In this document: positions 18,524 through 28,221 of the stretch, one piece after another | Layout: every line of letters begins with the position of its first letter | Numbering within the stretch: position 1 is the first letter of the stretch | Source of the DNA: Burkholderia puraquae | GTDB taxonomy: Bacteria > Pseudomonadota > Gammaproteobacteria > Burkholderiales > Burkholderiaceae | Assembly (NCBI RefSeq): GCF_002099195.1 | Contig: NZ_NBYX01000003.1 | Coordinates: 463,152-527,151 of the forward strand | Direction: 5' to 3' | Length of the DNA: 64,000 nucleotides | Notes under the pieces: generated by a model | Told to the model about the DNA's origin: nothing | The model's database searches: none | The model's input: the letters and a program-made list of their open reading frames with translations, nothing else | Made by a program: the position numbers and the translations under genes

Positions 18524-19803
18524 GCGCCGGCCACCGCAGCTTCGGGCCGCGCGGCTGCCCGCCCGCGCGCCGGCGCGAACCGTTCGATGAAATCGGCGGC
18601 GGCTTCGCAGCCGTCCCGCTCGGCCGCAAGCAGCGCGCGTGTACGCGCCGCATGCGTTGCAAACGCGGGGTCGCCCAGCACGCGCGCGAGCGCCGCGCCG
18701 AGGCGCGCGCCGTCGATCGGGCCGTCGACGCGCACGCCGCAACCGCTCACGGCGACCCGCTGCGCGTTGTCGAACTGGTCGTGCGCGAACGGCGTGACGA
18801 CCTGCGCGATCCCGGCTTCGAACGCGAGCGCCGCCGTGCCGATCCCGCCGTGATGCACGAGCGCGCGGCAGCGCGGCAGCAGCGTGCGCATCGGCACGAA
18901 GCGGCGCACCAGCAAACGGTCGCCGTCCGGCGCCGCATCGTGCGGCGTCAGCAGGATCCCGCGCGCGCCGGTCGCGCGCAGCGCGTCCGCCACCGCGCGC
19001 GCATAGGCCGCGTGATCGACGCGTGTCGAACCGGCCGTGAACACGACCGGGGGTTCACCGGCCGCGAGATACGCATCGAGTGCCACATCTTCGTCGGGTG
19101 TCGCAATATCGTTGAACAGCGGGAAACCGCTTTGCAGATGATTCGACGGCCAGTCCGGTTGCGGCGGCGCGAACCAGCCGGGAAACAGGCACAGCACGCC
19201 GTCGGTCGAATGCAGCCAGCGGCCCAGCACGCGCCGCGCGGGCGCGAGCCCGAGTTCGCGGCGTACCGCATTGAGCGCGGGGCCGCAGGTGCGATCGAGC
19301 ACCTGGCGCTCGATCAGCGTCATCAGCGCCGCCTTCACGGGCAGCGGCCAGCGCGCAGGAATCGTCAGGCGCGGATGCGTCGGCGGCACATGCGCGGACA
19401 GCAGCGTCGACGGCGACACCTGCACCGATACGTACGGCGTGCCGTGCAGTTCCTGCATGAAGCGCGCGGAGAACGCCCACAGCGTGCCGACGAGCACCGT
19501 ATCGCCGTCGGCCAGCGCGCGCAGCGCGTCGTAATGCGGGCGCAGCGTCGGCGCGATCACCTGCCACAGCGTGCGAAACGACGTGCGCGAATCCCACAGC
19601 GCGGGGTTCGCCATCGCGGCCTCGTATTCGGCCGCGGTGCCGATCGGCACGAACGCGAACCCGCAACGGCGCACGGCCGCCTCGAACGGTGCGTGCGTGC
19701 AGAACACGACGTCGTGACCGCGCGCCGCGAGCGTGCGCGCGACGCCGAGCAACGGATGCACGTCGCCCGCCGAGCCGATCGCCGTCACGATCATCTTCGC
19801 CAT
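18520..19803 (-). CDS. rhlB: Rhamnosyltransferase 1, catalytic subunit
   Basis: A 427-residue GT1 glycosyltransferase that joins dTDP-L-rhamnose to the hydroxyalkanoyloxy-alkanoic acid made by RhlA. The N-terminal MIVTAIGSAGDVHPLLGVARTLAARGHDV block and the C-terminal nucleotide-sugar motif HHGGIGTAALAFEAGIAQVVTPFAHDQFDNA are diagnostic. The chosen ATG (MAKMIV) agrees with the family start; upstream codons in frame look non-coding. It begins 17 bases after the methyltransferase gene and overlaps the MFS start. Length agrees with other RhlB proteins. Confidence 0.95.
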   Translation of the reverse strand: MAKMIVTAIGSAGDVHPLLGVARTLAARGHDVVFCTHAPFEAAVRRCGFAFVPIGTAAEYEAAMANPALWDSRTSFRTLWQVIAPTLRPHYDALRALADGDTVLVGTLWAFSARFMQELHGTPYVSVQVSPSTLLSAHVPPTHPRLTIPARWPLPVKAALMTLIERQVLDRTCGPALNAVRRELGLAPARRVLGRWLHSTDGVLCLFPGWFAPPQPDWPSNHLQSGFPLFNDIATPDEDVALDAYLAAGEPPVVFTAGSTRVDHAAYARAVADALRATGARGILLTPHDAAPDGDRLLVRRFVPMRTLLPRCRALVHHGGIGTAALAFEAGIAQVVTPFAHDQFDNAQRVAVSGCGVRVDGPIDGARLGAALARVLGDPAFATHAARTRALLAAERDGCEAAADFIERFAPARGRAAARPEAAVAGA

Positions 19804-19820
19804 CGCGCGCCTCGCGGGGT

Positions 19821-20390
19821 TCAGTAGAAGCCGGGAATCAGCGCCGCGACCTCGCGGCGGTACTGCGTGTACGCCGGCCCGAAATACCCGGTCAGCCAGC
19901 TCTCCTCGACACGCACCTTGTACGCGAGCGACGCGAACACGAGCAGCACGCCGATCGCGCCGCGCCATTCGCCGCCGATCAGCGCGGCGCCGACGAGCGC
20001 AATCAGGCAACCCGTATAGATCGGATGACGCACGAGCGCGTACGGCCCGGTGCGGACGAGTTCATGGTCTTCCTTCAGCGTGACCGACACGCTCCAGTTC
20101 GTGCCGAGGTGCAGCCGCGCCCACACCGAGAACAGCAGGCCGGCAACCAGCACCGCGAACCCGCACTGCGCCTGCAGGCCGAAGCGCTGCCAGTCGGGCA
20201 CGAGCGCTTGCCACGACGGATCGGGCAGGATGATCAGCGCGCCGCCGACGATCAGCGGAATCGACTGCAGCGTGCGCGAGCGCGACGCTTCCTTGCGCAC
20301 GGTCGTCTTCGCGCCTTGCGAAGTGGCGATCCAGTAGGCGAGCCACGCGGCCCACGGAACGACGATGGCGATGGTCTGAACGATATTCAC
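19821..20390 (-). CDS. ICMT-like membrane methyltransferase inside the rhl operon
   Basis: A 189-residue integral membrane protein with four to five hydrophobic segments. Its C-terminal half carries RTGPYALVRHPIYTGCL and EESWLTGYFGPAYTQYRREV, the S-adenosylmethionine and substrate signature of the isoprenylcysteine carboxyl methyltransferase/phospholipid methyltransferase family. The start is a GTG at 20390. It lies 67 bases after rhlA and 17 bases before rhlB on the same strand, so it is an operon member. Members of the family methylate carboxylates of lipidic substrates. Methylation of the hydroxyacid or rhamnolipid carboxyl group is an attractive inference but nothing in the sequence proves it. 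Confidence 0.82.
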   Translation of the reverse strand: MNIVQTIAIVVPWAAWLAYWIATSQGAKTTVRKEASRSRTLQSIPLIVGGALIILPDPSWQALVPDWQRFGLQAQCGFAVLVAGLLFSVWARLHLGTNWSVSVTLKEDHELVRTGPYALVRHPIYTGCLIALVGAALIGGEWRGAIGVLLVFASLAYKVRVEESWLTGYFGPAYTQYRREVAALIPGFY

Positions 20391-20457
20391 GGCTGGCCTG
20401 CCTCGTTGGGATGGGAATTCGGGGGCGCCGTGCGTACCGGACGCACGGCGTGCGGCG

Positions 20458-21360
20458 TCACGACGACAGCGCGTGCATCGGTGCGGGCACGCACGCCTGG
20501 GCGGCGGCATGCGCGATGCCGGCGGCGAGCGACGACCCGCCGCAGAAAAAGTCGAGCAGCGCCGCACGCGTGTATTCGCGCTGCGCGCGGCCTTCGATGT
20601 CGAGAAAGTGGCCGGCATCCGGCACCGTCGCGAACCGCGCGCGCGGCACGTGCGCGCCGAGCTGGCGCACGTCGGCGGGCGTCGTGTATTCGTCGCGCTC
20701 GCCGTTCAGGAACAGCAGCTCGCAGCCGATGTTCGAGAACTCGCTGAAGTAGCGCTCGGGCTGCAGCGACAGGATCTGGTCGACGTGGAACGCGACCTGG
20801 TCCTGCTCGTCGCGCGGCAGGCGCGTGAGATAGCGGTAGTTGTACAGCTTCATGATGCGCGGCAGGTAGCGGCCGACGGTGTCGTTCAGCAGCTGCGCGG
20901 CCTTCAGGTTCTCGCCGGCCGCGATGTGGTCGCGGGCGCGCGTCACGTAGTCGACCATCGCATCGTTCAGGAACGGCGAGAACGAGCAGATCGCCGCGCG
21001 CCGCACGCTCGGGCAGCCGCGCGCGAGCGCGAACAGCGACGCAACGCCGCCCCACGACACCGACACGAGGTACGCCGGCGCGAAGCGCTCGACCAGGTGC
21101 TGCAGAATCGCGGCTTCGTCGTCCTTCGTCAGGATGTAGCAGCCCGGGTTGTGCTGGCGCGACTGCCCCGCATACGGCAGGTCGAAGCAGATCGTGTTCA
21201 TCCGCTCGCCGAGATACTGGACGGTCTGCCCGAACGACGCGGTCGTTGCGAGCGCGCCGTTGACGAGCATCGCCGTGTCGAACGTCGGGTCGAACACGTT
21301 CCGTTCGACGTAGACCTTCAGACCATTCGGTAGCGGGACCACGTGTTTTTCGGTCGGCAT
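20458..21360 (-). CDS. rhlA: 3-(3-hydroxyalkanoyloxy)alkanoic acid synthase
   Basis: A 300-residue alpha/beta-hydrolase-fold acyltransferase that couples two 3-hydroxyacyl groups to make the lipid part of rhamnolipids. The nucleophile motif VSWGG puts Ser at residue 102; the triad is completed by D223 (GERDEY) and H251 (DAGHFLD), the same numbering as Pseudomonas RhlA. The start is preceded by GGAGA. An in-frame upstream ATG exists, but the family begins MPTEKH-like at this one. It is the first gene of the operon that continues through 12921. Confidence 0.95.
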   Translation of the reverse strand: MPTEKHVVPLPNGLKVYVERNVFDPTFDTAMLVNGALATTASFGQTVQYLGERMNTICFDLPYAGQSRQHNPGCYILTKDDEAAILQHLVERFAPAYLVSVSWGGVASLFALARGCPSVRRAAICSFSPFLNDAMVDYVTRARDHIAAGENLKAAQLLNDTVGRYLPRIMKLYNYRYLTRLPRDEQDQVAFHVDQILSLQPERYFSEFSNIGCELLFLNGERDEYTTPADVRQLGAHVPRARFATVPDAGHFLDIEGRAQREYTRAALLDFFCGGSSLAAGIAHAAAQACVPAPMHALSS

Positions 21361-22080
21361 CGTCGTTCTCCGGTGGATGCGGCGTCTCGACGTCGCGGCA
21401 TGCTGCAGGTGCGCAATGACTGCGCCGGTTTTCGCGCGCAACCCGAATTGCGCGATTGGCCAATGCACCGCGGCAATACCGGCGGCATCGATTCATTCCT
21501 CGTAGTGCGGCGCCATACTAATACGGACAATATTACTGACTCAAGTCATTCCAACGATACCCTCTACTCTGTTAGGAAATGTGGCAGTTTCAAATTATTC
21601 GCGCATTTTTTATGGTAAGCGGAATGCTTTCGAGGGCGACCGCAATCGTTTGCGCGGCACCAGCCGACCCCCATTTTATTGAAACATATTCGTTTTAAAT
21701 CAAATACTTAATCCGTTTAATTCGCTCATTTCAAACGGATTTTCGTGAATGAATCATGACGTCGATTCGCAGGCCGGCCTCCATGTTTCATCGAATATCA
21801 CATAGCTCAATAATCTTTCATTCCGTAATCGCTTCGGTACCTGAAACGATTAACCGGATTGATCGCCCACTTCAGAAAGCGTTTTAAACAAACTCCAGCT
21901 TTTTTAATCATCTTTCAATCATTTTTCCGCACCTGCACAACGCACGATCGGGTGCCGCGCTCGCCTGCCGGGCACCACCGTCACCGTCAGACCCCAATTT
22001 TTTTGTTGATTGAACGATCAATAAAAAACCGCTAAGCTCTCGACTTCCATGGACGGCCCGTCCGGGCGAAGGGAGTCACG
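21361..22080. promoter_or_regulatory. AT-rich divergent regulatory region between rhlA and betI
   Basis: About 720 bases with no supported gene. The core from about 21500 to 22030 is strikingly AT-rich for this genome, with runs such as TTTTAAATCAAATACTTAA. It must hold the rhlA promoter (minus) and the betI promoter (plus). I looked for a canonical lux-type box (CTG-N10-CAG) and did not find one; CTG-N13-CAG near 21570 has the wrong spacing. The low-GC stretch is a likely target for nucleoid-silencing proteins. Confidence 0.55.
22006..22021 (+). promoter_or_regulatory. BetI-type operator
   Basis: TTGAT-TGAACG-ATCAA is a near-perfect palindrome 60 bases before the betI start. It closely resembles the BetI operator of choline operons in proteobacteria. 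Choline-responsive release of BetI would induce betIBA. The match is visual. Confidence 0.75.
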
Positions 22081-22665
22081 ATGCCGAAAGTCGGAATGCG
22101 GGAGATTCGCCGCGCACAGTTGATCGATGCCACGCTGCGTTCGATCGACGAAGCGGGCCTGCCCGGCACGACGCTCGCATCGGTCGCGCAACGCGCGAAG
22201 ATCTCGACCGGCATCGTCAGCCACTACTTCGGCGACAAGGACGGCCTGCTCGAAGCCACGATGCGGCACGTGCTGCGCGATCTGTGGGCGGCCACCACGC
22301 AACGTCGCGTCGCCGCACGCAAGGATCCGCGTTCGCGGCTGCGCGCGGTCGTGGCCGCGAACTTCGACGACACGCAGGTCAGCGCACCCGTGATGAAGAC
22401 GTGGCTCGCGTTCTGGTCGCAGAGCATGCACGACCCGATGCTCAAGCGCCTGCAGCACGTCAACACGCGGCGCCTCCATTCGAACCTGTGCGCCGAATTC
22501 GCGAAGGCCTTGCCGCGCACGCAAGCGCGCGAAGCCGCCAGCGGCCTCGCCGCGCTGATCGACGGCCTGTGGCTGCGCGGCGCACTCGCCGGCGGCCCGA
22601 TCGACACCCGGGCTGCATTGAAGCTCGCCCACGATTACATCGACCTGCTGCTCGCGTCCGACTGA
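22081..22665 (+). CDS. betI: Choline-responsive TetR-family repressor
   Basis: A 194-residue TetR-family protein. Its N-terminal helix-turn-helix ([40 protein letters not shown]) is nearly identical to known BetI proteins, as is the opening [22 protein letters not shown]. It represses the choline-to-betaine operon when choline is absent. GAAGGGAG precedes the start. The operator at 22006 lies just upstream, so it also represses itself. The betB gene follows after 32 bases. Confidence 0.96.
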   Translation: MPKVGMREIRRAQLIDATLRSIDEAGLPGTTLASVAQRAKISTGIVSHYFGDKDGLLEATMRHVLRDLWAATTQRRVAARKDPRSRLRAVVAANFDDTQVSAPVMKTWLAFWSQSMHDPMLKRLQHVNTRRLHSNLCAEFAKALPRTQAREAASGLAALIDGLWLRGALAGGPIDTRAALKLAHDYIDLLLASD

Positions 22666-22697
22666 CGCGTCACGCAGTCGCCCTCAAGGAGATCCTC

Positions 22698-24167
22698 ATG
22701 TCCGTATTCGGTTTGCAGCGCCTCTACATCGGCGGCGGTTACGTCGACGCCACGAGCGGCAAGACTTTCGACACCTTCGATCCCGCCACCGGCGAACTGC
22801 TCGCCCAGGTGCAGCAGGCGAGCGCGGCCGACGTCGACCGCGCGGTTGCGTCCGCCCGGGAAGGCCAGCGCGAATGGGCCGCGATGACCGCGATGCAGCG
22901 CTCGCGCATCCTGCGCCGCGCGGTCGACCTGCTGCGCGAGCGCAACGACGAGCTCGCGGCGCTGGAAACGCGCGACACGGGCAAGCCGATCGCCGAGACG
23001 CTCGCGGTCGACATCGTCACCGGCGCGGACGTGATCGAGTACTACGCGGGCCTCGCAACCGCGGTCGAAGGGCTGCAGGTGCCGCTGCGCGCCGAATCGT
23101 TCGTCTACACGCGCCGCGAACCGCTCGGCGTGTGCGCGGGCATCGGCGCCTGGAACTACCCGATCCAGATCGCGTGCTGGAAGACGGCGCCCGCGCTCGC
23201 GGCCGGCAACGCGATGGTGTTCAAGCCGAGCGAAGTCACGCCGCTCACCGCGCTGAAGCTCGCGGAAATCTACACGGAAGCCGGCGTGCCGGCCGGCGTG
23301 TTCAACGTCGTGCAGGGCGACGGCTCGGTCGGCGCGCTGCTGACGGGCCACCCGGACATCGCGAAGGTGTCGTTCACGGGCGGCGTCGAGACCGGCAAGA
23401 AGGTGATGTCGCTGGCGGGCGCCTCGTCGCTGAAGGAAGTGACGATGGAACTCGGCGGCAAGTCGCCGCTGATCGTGTTCGACGATGCGGACCTCGACCG
23501 CGCGGCCGATATCGCGGTGACCGCCAACTTCTTCAGCTCGGGCCAGGTCTGCACGAACGGCACGCGCGTGTTCGTGCACCGCTCGATCAAGGACGCGTTC
23601 ACGCAGCGCGTGCTCGAACGCGTGAAGCGCATTCGCGTCGGCAAGCCGACCGATGCCGATACCAACTTCGGCCCGCTCGTGTCGGCCGCACAGCTCGACA
23701 AGGTGCTCGGCTTCATCGAAAGCGGCAAGGCCGAAGGCGCGAAGCTGCTCGCGGGCGGCACGCGCCTGGCCGACGGCCACTTCGGCAGCGGCCAGTACGT
23801 CGCGCCGACCGTATTCGGCGACTGCCGCGACGACATGAAGATCGTCCGCGAAGAAATTTTCGGGCCGGTAATGAGCATCCTCGATTTCGAATCGGAGGAC
23901 GAAGTGATTGCCCGCGCGAACGACACGCACTACGGCCTGGCAGCCGGCGTCGTGACCGAGAACCTGTCGCGCGCGCACCGCACGATCCATCGCCTCGAAG
24001 CCGGTATCTGCTGGATCAACACGTGGGGCGAATCGCCGGCCGAGATGCCGGTTGGCGGATACAAGCAATCCGGTGTCGGACGCGAGAACGGCATCACGAC
24101 GCTCGAGCACTACACTCGAATCAAGTCGGTGCAGGTCGAGCTCGGCCGCTACAACCCGGTGTTTTAA
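22698..24167 (+). CDS. betB: Betaine aldehyde dehydrogenase
   Basis: A 489-residue NAD(P)-dependent aldehyde dehydrogenase that oxidises betaine aldehyde to glycine betaine in the cytoplasm. Catalytic Cys is at residue 285 ([12 protein letters not shown]) and the general base Glu at 251 (MELGGKSP). The sequence agrees with BetB along its whole length. The start is placed at ATG 22698, which follows AAGGAG; upstream in-frame codons belong to an out-of-frame read of betI. It sits between betI and betA in one operon. Confidence 0.96.
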   Translation: MSVFGLQRLYIGGGYVDATSGKTFDTFDPATGELLAQVQQASAADVDRAVASAREGQREWAAMTAMQRSRILRRAVDLLRERNDELAALETRDTGKPIAETLAVDIVTGADVIEYYAGLATAVEGLQVPLRAESFVYTRREPLGVCAGIGAWNYPIQIACWKTAPALAAGNAMVFKPSEVTPLTALKLAEIYTEAGVPAGVFNVVQGDGSVGALLTGHPDIAKVSFTGGVETGKKVMSLAGASSLKEVTMELGGKSPLIVFDDADLDRAADIAVTANFFSSGQVCTNGTRVFVHRSIKDAFTQRVLERVKRIRVGKPTDADTNFGPLVSAAQLDKVLGFIESGKAEGAKLLAGGTRLADGHFGSGQYVAPTVFGDCRDDMKIVREEIFGPVMSILDFESEDEVIARANDTHYGLAAGVVTENLSRAHRTIHRLEAGICWINTWGESPAEMPVGGYKQSGVGRENGITTLEHYTRIKSVQVELGRYNPVF

Positions 24168-24192
24168 GAATCACGAAAGGAGATTGACCGTC

Positions 24193-25893
24193 ATGACGAC
24201 ACGCGAATACGACTACATCATCTGCGGCGCCGGTTCCGCGGGCAACGTGCTCGCAACGCGCCTGACGGAAGATCCGGACGTGACGGTGCTGCTGCTCGAA
24301 GCGGGCGGCCCCGACTACCGCTTCGACTTCCGCACGCAGATGCCGGCCGCCCTCGCCTATCCGCTGCAGGGCCGCCGCTACAACTGGGCCTACGAGACCG
24401 ACCCCGAGCCGCACATGGACAACCGCCGGATGGAATGCGGCCGCGGCAAGGGGCTCGGCGGCTCGTCGCTGATCAACGGCATGTGCTACATCCGCGGCAA
24501 CGCGCTCGACTACGACAACTGGTCGACGCACAAGGGCCTCGAGAACTGGACGTATCTCGATTGCCTGCCGTACTTCAAGAAAGCCGAGACGCGCGACGTC
24601 GGCCCGAACGATTATCACGGCGGCAACGGCCCCGTGTCGGTCACGACCAGCAAGCCGGGCGTGAACCCGCTGTTCGAGGCGATGGTCGACGCGGGCGTGC
24701 AGGCCGGCTATCCGCGCACCGACGACCTGAACGGCTATCAGCAGGAAGGTTTCGGCCCGATGGATCGCACCGTCACGCCGAAGGGCCGCCGCGCCAGCAC
24801 CGCGCGCGGCTACCTCGACCAGGCGAAGGTGCGGCCGAACCTCGAGATCGTCACGCACGCGCTCGCCGATCGCATCCTGTTCGACGGCAAGCGCGCATCG
24901 GGCGTCACGTACCTGCGCGGCAGCGAACGCGCGACCGCGCATGCGCGCCGCGAGGTGCTCGTGTGCAGCGGCGCGATCGCGTCGCCGCAACTGCTGCAGC
25001 GCTCGGGCGTCGGCCCCGGCGCGTGGCTGAAGGAACTCGACATTCCGGTCGTGCTCGACCTGCCCGGCGTCGGCCAGAACCTGCAGGACCACCTGGAGAT
25101 GTACATCCAGTACGAGTGCAAGGAGCCGGTATCGCTGTACCCGGCACTCAAGTGGTGGAACCAGCCGAAGATCGGCCTCGAATGGATGCTGAACGGCACC
25201 GGCCTCGGCGCAAGCAACCACTTCGAGGCGGGCGGTTTCATCCGCACGCGCGACGACGATCTGTGGCCGAACATCCAGTATCACTTCCTGCCGGTGGCGA
25301 TCAACTACAACGGCTCGAACGCGATCGAGATGCACGGCTTCCAGGCGCACGTCGGCTCGATGCGCTCGCCGAGCCGCGGCTGCGTGAAGCTGCGCTCGCG
25401 CGACCCGAACCAGCACCCGAGCATCCTGTTCAACTACATGGCCGAAGCGCTCGACTGGCGCGAGTTCCGCGATGCGATCCGCGCGACGCGCGAGATCATG
25501 CGACAGCCCGCGCTCGACCGCTATCGCGGCCGCGAGCTGAACCCGGGCGCCGACTGCAAGAGCGACAAGGAACTCGACACGTTCGTGCGGGCCCGCGCGG
25601 AGACCGCGTTCCATCCGTCGTGCTCGTGCAAGATGGGTTACGACGACATGGCCGTGGTCGACGAAGAAGGCCGTGTGCACGGGCTGGAAGGGCTGCGTGT
25701 CGTCGATGCGTCGATCATGCCGATCATCACGACCGGCAACCTCAATGCGCCGACGATCATGATCGCCGAGAAGATCGCGGACAAGATTCGCGGGCGCAAG
25801 CCGCTTGCGCGCGTGGATGTGCCTTACTTCGTCGCGAATGGGGCGATGGCGCGCAATATCGCGAAGGCTGTGCGGCAGCCGGAGACGGTCTGA
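24193..25893 (+). CDS. betA: Choline dehydrogenase (FAD, GMC family)
   Basis: A 566-residue flavoprotein that oxidises choline to betaine aldehyde and feeds electrons to the respiratory chain. The FAD motif [16 protein letters not shown] is at residues 11-26, the first GMC signature is [15 protein letters not shown], and the C-terminal active-site His lies in [11 protein letters not shown]. The start follows AAAGGAGA. It is the last gene of betIBA and is followed by a strong terminator. The length is normal for the family. Confidence 0.96.
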   Translation: MTTREYDYIICGAGSAGNVLATRLTEDPDVTVLLLEAGGPDYRFDFRTQMPAALAYPLQGRRYNWAYETDPEPHMDNRRMECGRGKGLGGSSLINGMCYIRGNALDYDNWSTHKGLENWTYLDCLPYFKKAETRDVGPNDYHGGNGPVSVTTSKPGVNPLFEAMVDAGVQAGYPRTDDLNGYQQEGFGPMDRTVTPKGRRASTARGYLDQAKVRPNLEIVTHALADRILFDGKRASGVTYLRGSERATAHARREVLVCSGAIASPQLLQRSGVGPGAWLKELDIPVVLDLPGVGQNLQDHLEMYIQYECKEPVSLYPALKWWNQPKIGLEWMLNGTGLGASNHFEAGGFIRTRDDDLWPNIQYHFLPVAINYNGSNAIEMHGFQAHVGSMRSPSRGCVKLRSRDPNQHPSILFNYMAEALDWREFRDAIRATREIMRQPALDRYRGRELNPGADCKSDKELDTFVRARAETAFHPSCSCKMGYDDMAVVDEEGRVHGLEGLRVVDASIMPIITTGNLNAPTIMIAEKIADKIRGRKPLARVDVPYFVANGAMARNIAKAVRQPETV

Positions 25894-25936
25894 CGACATC
25901 GGGCGCACTGCCCGATCTTCGATGGTGTCCTGACGA

Positions 25937-25970
25937 AACGCCGCCGACCGTGAGGGTCGGCGGCGTTTTT
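25937..25970 (+). terminator. Intrinsic terminator of betIBA
   Basis: AACGCCGCCGACC-GTGAG-GGTCGGCGGCGTT forms a perfect 13-bp stem followed by TTT. It lies 44 bases after betA. The flanking A residues on the left mean it can also serve the convergent phosphatase gene that ends at 25982. Confidence 0.9.
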
Positions 25971-25981
25971 GCATGCGTTCG

Positions 25982-26581
25982 TCAGCCGCTGTTCACTTCT
26001 CGCTTCAACCGCTCGACGTCGACGTGTTGCAGGTAGTTCGTGATGTTCCGCCAGACCGGATGGAACCCGTAGCCGCCGTGCTGCAGCTCGTCGAGCGCCT
26101 GCTCGCGCGTCCAGCCCTGGTACACCATCCGGTACAGCGCCGACACGAGGCCCGTGCGATCGGCACCGTGCTGGCAGTGGATCAGCACCGGGCCGTCCTG
26201 GTCGGCCGTGCGCAGCGCCTTCAGCGCGGTGACCATGTCTTCGTCGCGGATGTCCCACGTGTTGATCCGGATGCGCTGCATCTTGATCTGCGTGCCGGCC
26301 AGGATGCTGTCGTCCGCGTGAAACGAACGGAAGCTGATGACCTTGCGGATGCCGAGCTTCTGCAGCTCCGGCACGTCCGTGCGCGACAGCTGGGCGCTGC
26401 GGTACAGCGTCGGCGTGATGCGATGCAGGTTGTTCACATGCGCATCGGTCACGCTCTGCGCCCATTTGATCGACCGGGCCGACACCCCGGAGGCCGGCAC
26501 TTCGGAGGCCGGGTCCGCGTGGGCCGGCTGCACGAACGCGGCAAGCGTGACGGCGAGCGAGGCAATGAAGGCGATTTTCAT
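25982..26581 (-). CDS. Exported dual-specificity/tyrosine phosphatase-like protein
   Basis: A 199-residue protein with a Sec signal peptide (cleavage near AHA, residue 22). It carries the cysteine phosphatase loop HCQHGADRTG with the nucleophile at C136 and Arg at 142, and a preceding aspartate-containing loop (DIRDED) that may hold the general acid. It is the last of three tightly spaced genes with a membrane protein and a lipid-type glycosyltransferase. A periplasmic phosphatase acting on a lipid or sugar phosphate fits better than a protein phosphatase in this context. The true substrate is unknown. Confidence 0.85.
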   Translation of the reverse strand: MKIAFIASLAVTLAAFVQPAHADPASEVPASGVSARSIKWAQSVTDAHVNNLHRITPTLYRSAQLSRTDVPELQKLGIRKVISFRSFHADDSILAGTQIKMQRIRINTWDIRDEDMVTALKALRTADQDGPVLIHCQHGADRTGLVSALYRMVYQGWTREQALDELQHGGYGFHPVWRNITNYLQHVDVERLKREVNSG

Positions 26582-26587
26582 GGTGGT

Positions 26588-27082
26588 TCAATAGAATGCG
26601 CGCTTGCGCTCGCGGGAAAGCATGAACAGCACGATCGCGGCGGCGCTCATCGTCCAGTAGTCGGTCGGGGCGATGCCGAGCCAGTGGATATGCCACGGCA
26701 CGTTGGCCGGATTGAAGCGGGCCAGCCCGTAAGCCGGATTCAGCACGAACCACAGGAAGTCCTCGGTGAGCCAGAACACCATGATGCACGCGATGATGCG
26801 AGCTTCGATGCGCCACGACCACCGTCCGTTGAACACGGCCGGCAGGTGAAAGAACAGCGCGACGAACGGGAACACCCATGCGTGGTAGCCCGTCATCGGC
26901 CGCCCGCCCCAGAAGATATCGAGCAGCCAGTGATGCTCGATGCGCCACGTCGGCAGGTTGGCCGCCCAGCCCGCGCTGCCTTCGATCTGGATCTCCACGT
27001 TCGCGAAGAAGTACGCGAGCAACATCACCCACCCGACGACGAACACCGTATGACGCGTCGGCACAAAGCGCGCGACGCTCAT
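26588..27082 (-). CDS. Polytopic membrane protein, unknown function
   Basis: A 164-residue protein with four to five hydrophobic segments (TVFVVGWVMLLAYFFANV, AWVFPFVALFFHLPAVF, IIACIMVFWLTEDFLWFVL, WTMSAAAIVLFMLS). It has several tryptophan and histidine residues near membrane boundaries, including EHHWLLDIFWGG and WHIHWLG, which could bind a metal or heme. The start overlaps the stop of the upstream glycosyltransferase gene (ATGA), so the two are coupled. It ends six bases before the phosphatase start. I do not recognise the family. Confidence 0.8.
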   Translation of the reverse strand: MSVARFVPTRHTVFVVGWVMLLAYFFANVEIQIEGSAGWAANLPTWRIEHHWLLDIFWGGRPMTGYHAWVFPFVALFFHLPAVFNGRWSWRIEARIIACIMVFWLTEDFLWFVLNPAYGLARFNPANVPWHIHWLGIAPTDYWTMSAAAIVLFMLSRERKRAFY

Positions 27083-28221
27083 GCGGCGGGCTCCAGGCCC
27101 AGCACGCGATCGAGCACGAAGCGGCCGGCGAGCGGCCGCCCGAGCGGCGCGAGACGGCGCCGCATGTCGGCGAGACGCGCCGGCGTCTGCAGCAACGCGC
27201 GGATCCGGTAGACGAGCGCATCGTCGTCGATCGCCTTCAGCGCGACGCCCTGTTCGAGCAGGAAATCCGCATTGCGCTCTTCCTGGCCCGGAATCGGCGA
27301 GTTGACGATCATCGGCAATTGCATCGCAAGACATTCGGACGTCGTCAGGCCGCCCGGCTTCGTGATCACGAGGTCGGCGCAGGCCATCAGCCGTTCGACC
27401 TGCTGCGTGAAGCCCTGCGGAAACAGCCGGCCCGGATGCTGCGCGGCCAGTTCCTGCAACGACGCCAGCATCGCCTTGTTCTTGCCGGCCAGCGCGATCA
27501 GCTGGAAGTCGGCATCCATCTCCAGCAGGCGTGCGGCCAGCACGTCGAGCCCGCCGAGGCCCGCGCCACCGGACATCATCAGGAAGGTCGGGCGCGCGGG
27601 ATCGAGGCCGAATTCGGCCGCGCAGGCCGCGCGATCGAGCGGCTGGCCGAACGCCGGCATGATCGGGATGCCGCTGACGTGCACCGTCTCGGGCGCCATG
27701 CCGCGCGCATGCATGCGCCATGCGATCTCGTCGTTGGCCGCGAAATAGCCGCGCATGTTCGGCACGACCCACATGCTGTGCAGGTCGAAATCGGTGACCT
27801 GCACCCACACCGGCGTGTCGACGCGCCCCTTGCGGATCTCGCGCGACAGCAGTTCGGCCGGCAGGAAGTGCGTGCAGATGATCGCGTCCGGGCGCTGCCG
27901 TTCGATCTCCGCGAGCAGCGGACGGCAATTGAGCCGCTCGATCGCGCGCCGGATCTTCTGCGACGGCGCGGCCGGATCGACTTCGTCGGTCTTCTGGTAC
28001 AGGTAGCCCCACAGCGCCGGCTGGCTGCTGACGAGCTTGATGTAGAGATCGGTGTACAGCTTGCGGAAGCCGGTGGACACGAAATCCATCACGTCCAGGT
28101 GGGTGGCTTCGATACCGGCGGGATGGTGGTCGGCGAACGCGCGGATCGCTTCGGCCGCGCGGGTATGGCCGGCGCCGGCGCTGACGCTCAGGAGGAGGAT
28201 CTTCTTGTTTTGCTTTGACAT
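27079..28221 (-). CDS. MGDG-synthase/GT28-like lipid glycosyltransferase
   Basis: A 380-residue glycosyltransferase. The N-terminal KILLLSVSAGAGHTRAAEAIRAF is the hallmark of the monogalactosyldiacylglycerol synthase/processive diacylglycerol glucosyltransferase family. The C-terminal donor-site motif GGLGGLDVLAARL... and TKPGGLTTSECLAMQLPMIVNSPIPGQEERNADFL are also conserved. Such enzymes add sugars to diacylglycerol, often as phosphorus-free lipids. I started at ATG 28221 (MSKQNKK); an upstream in-frame ATG adds a non-conserved leader. It heads a three-gene operon with a membrane protein and an exported phosphatase. The acceptor is inferred only from the family. Confidence 0.85.
   Translation of the reverse strand: MSKQNKKILLLSVSAGAGHTRAAEAIRAFADHHPAGIEATHLDVMDFVSTGFRKLYTDLYIKLVSSQPALWGYLYQKTDEVDPAAPSQKIRRAIERLNCRPLLAEIERQRPDAIICTHFLPAELLSREIRKGRVDTPVWVQVTDFDLHSMWVVPNMRGYFAANDEIAWRMHARGMAPETVHVSGIPIMPAFGQPLDRAACAAEFGLDPARPTFLMMSGGAGLGGLDVLAARLLEMDADFQLIALAGKNKAMLASLQELAAQHPGRLFPQGFTQQVERLMACADLVITKPGGLTTSECLAMQLPMIVNSPIPGQEERNADFLLEQGVALKAIDDDALVYRIRALLQTPARLADMRRRLAPLGRPLAGRFVLDRVLGLEPAA

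Noticed and set aside
15979..21360. Reading the MFS, outer-membrane and fusion genes as a separate drug-resistance pump
   Set aside because: They overlap and interleave with rhlB and rhlC in one operon, so export linked to rhamnolipids is the simpler reading.
21568..21586. CTG-N13-CAG as a quorum-sensing lux-type box before rhlA
   Set aside because: The spacing does not fit the usual CTG-N10-CAG palindrome and the arms do not pair.
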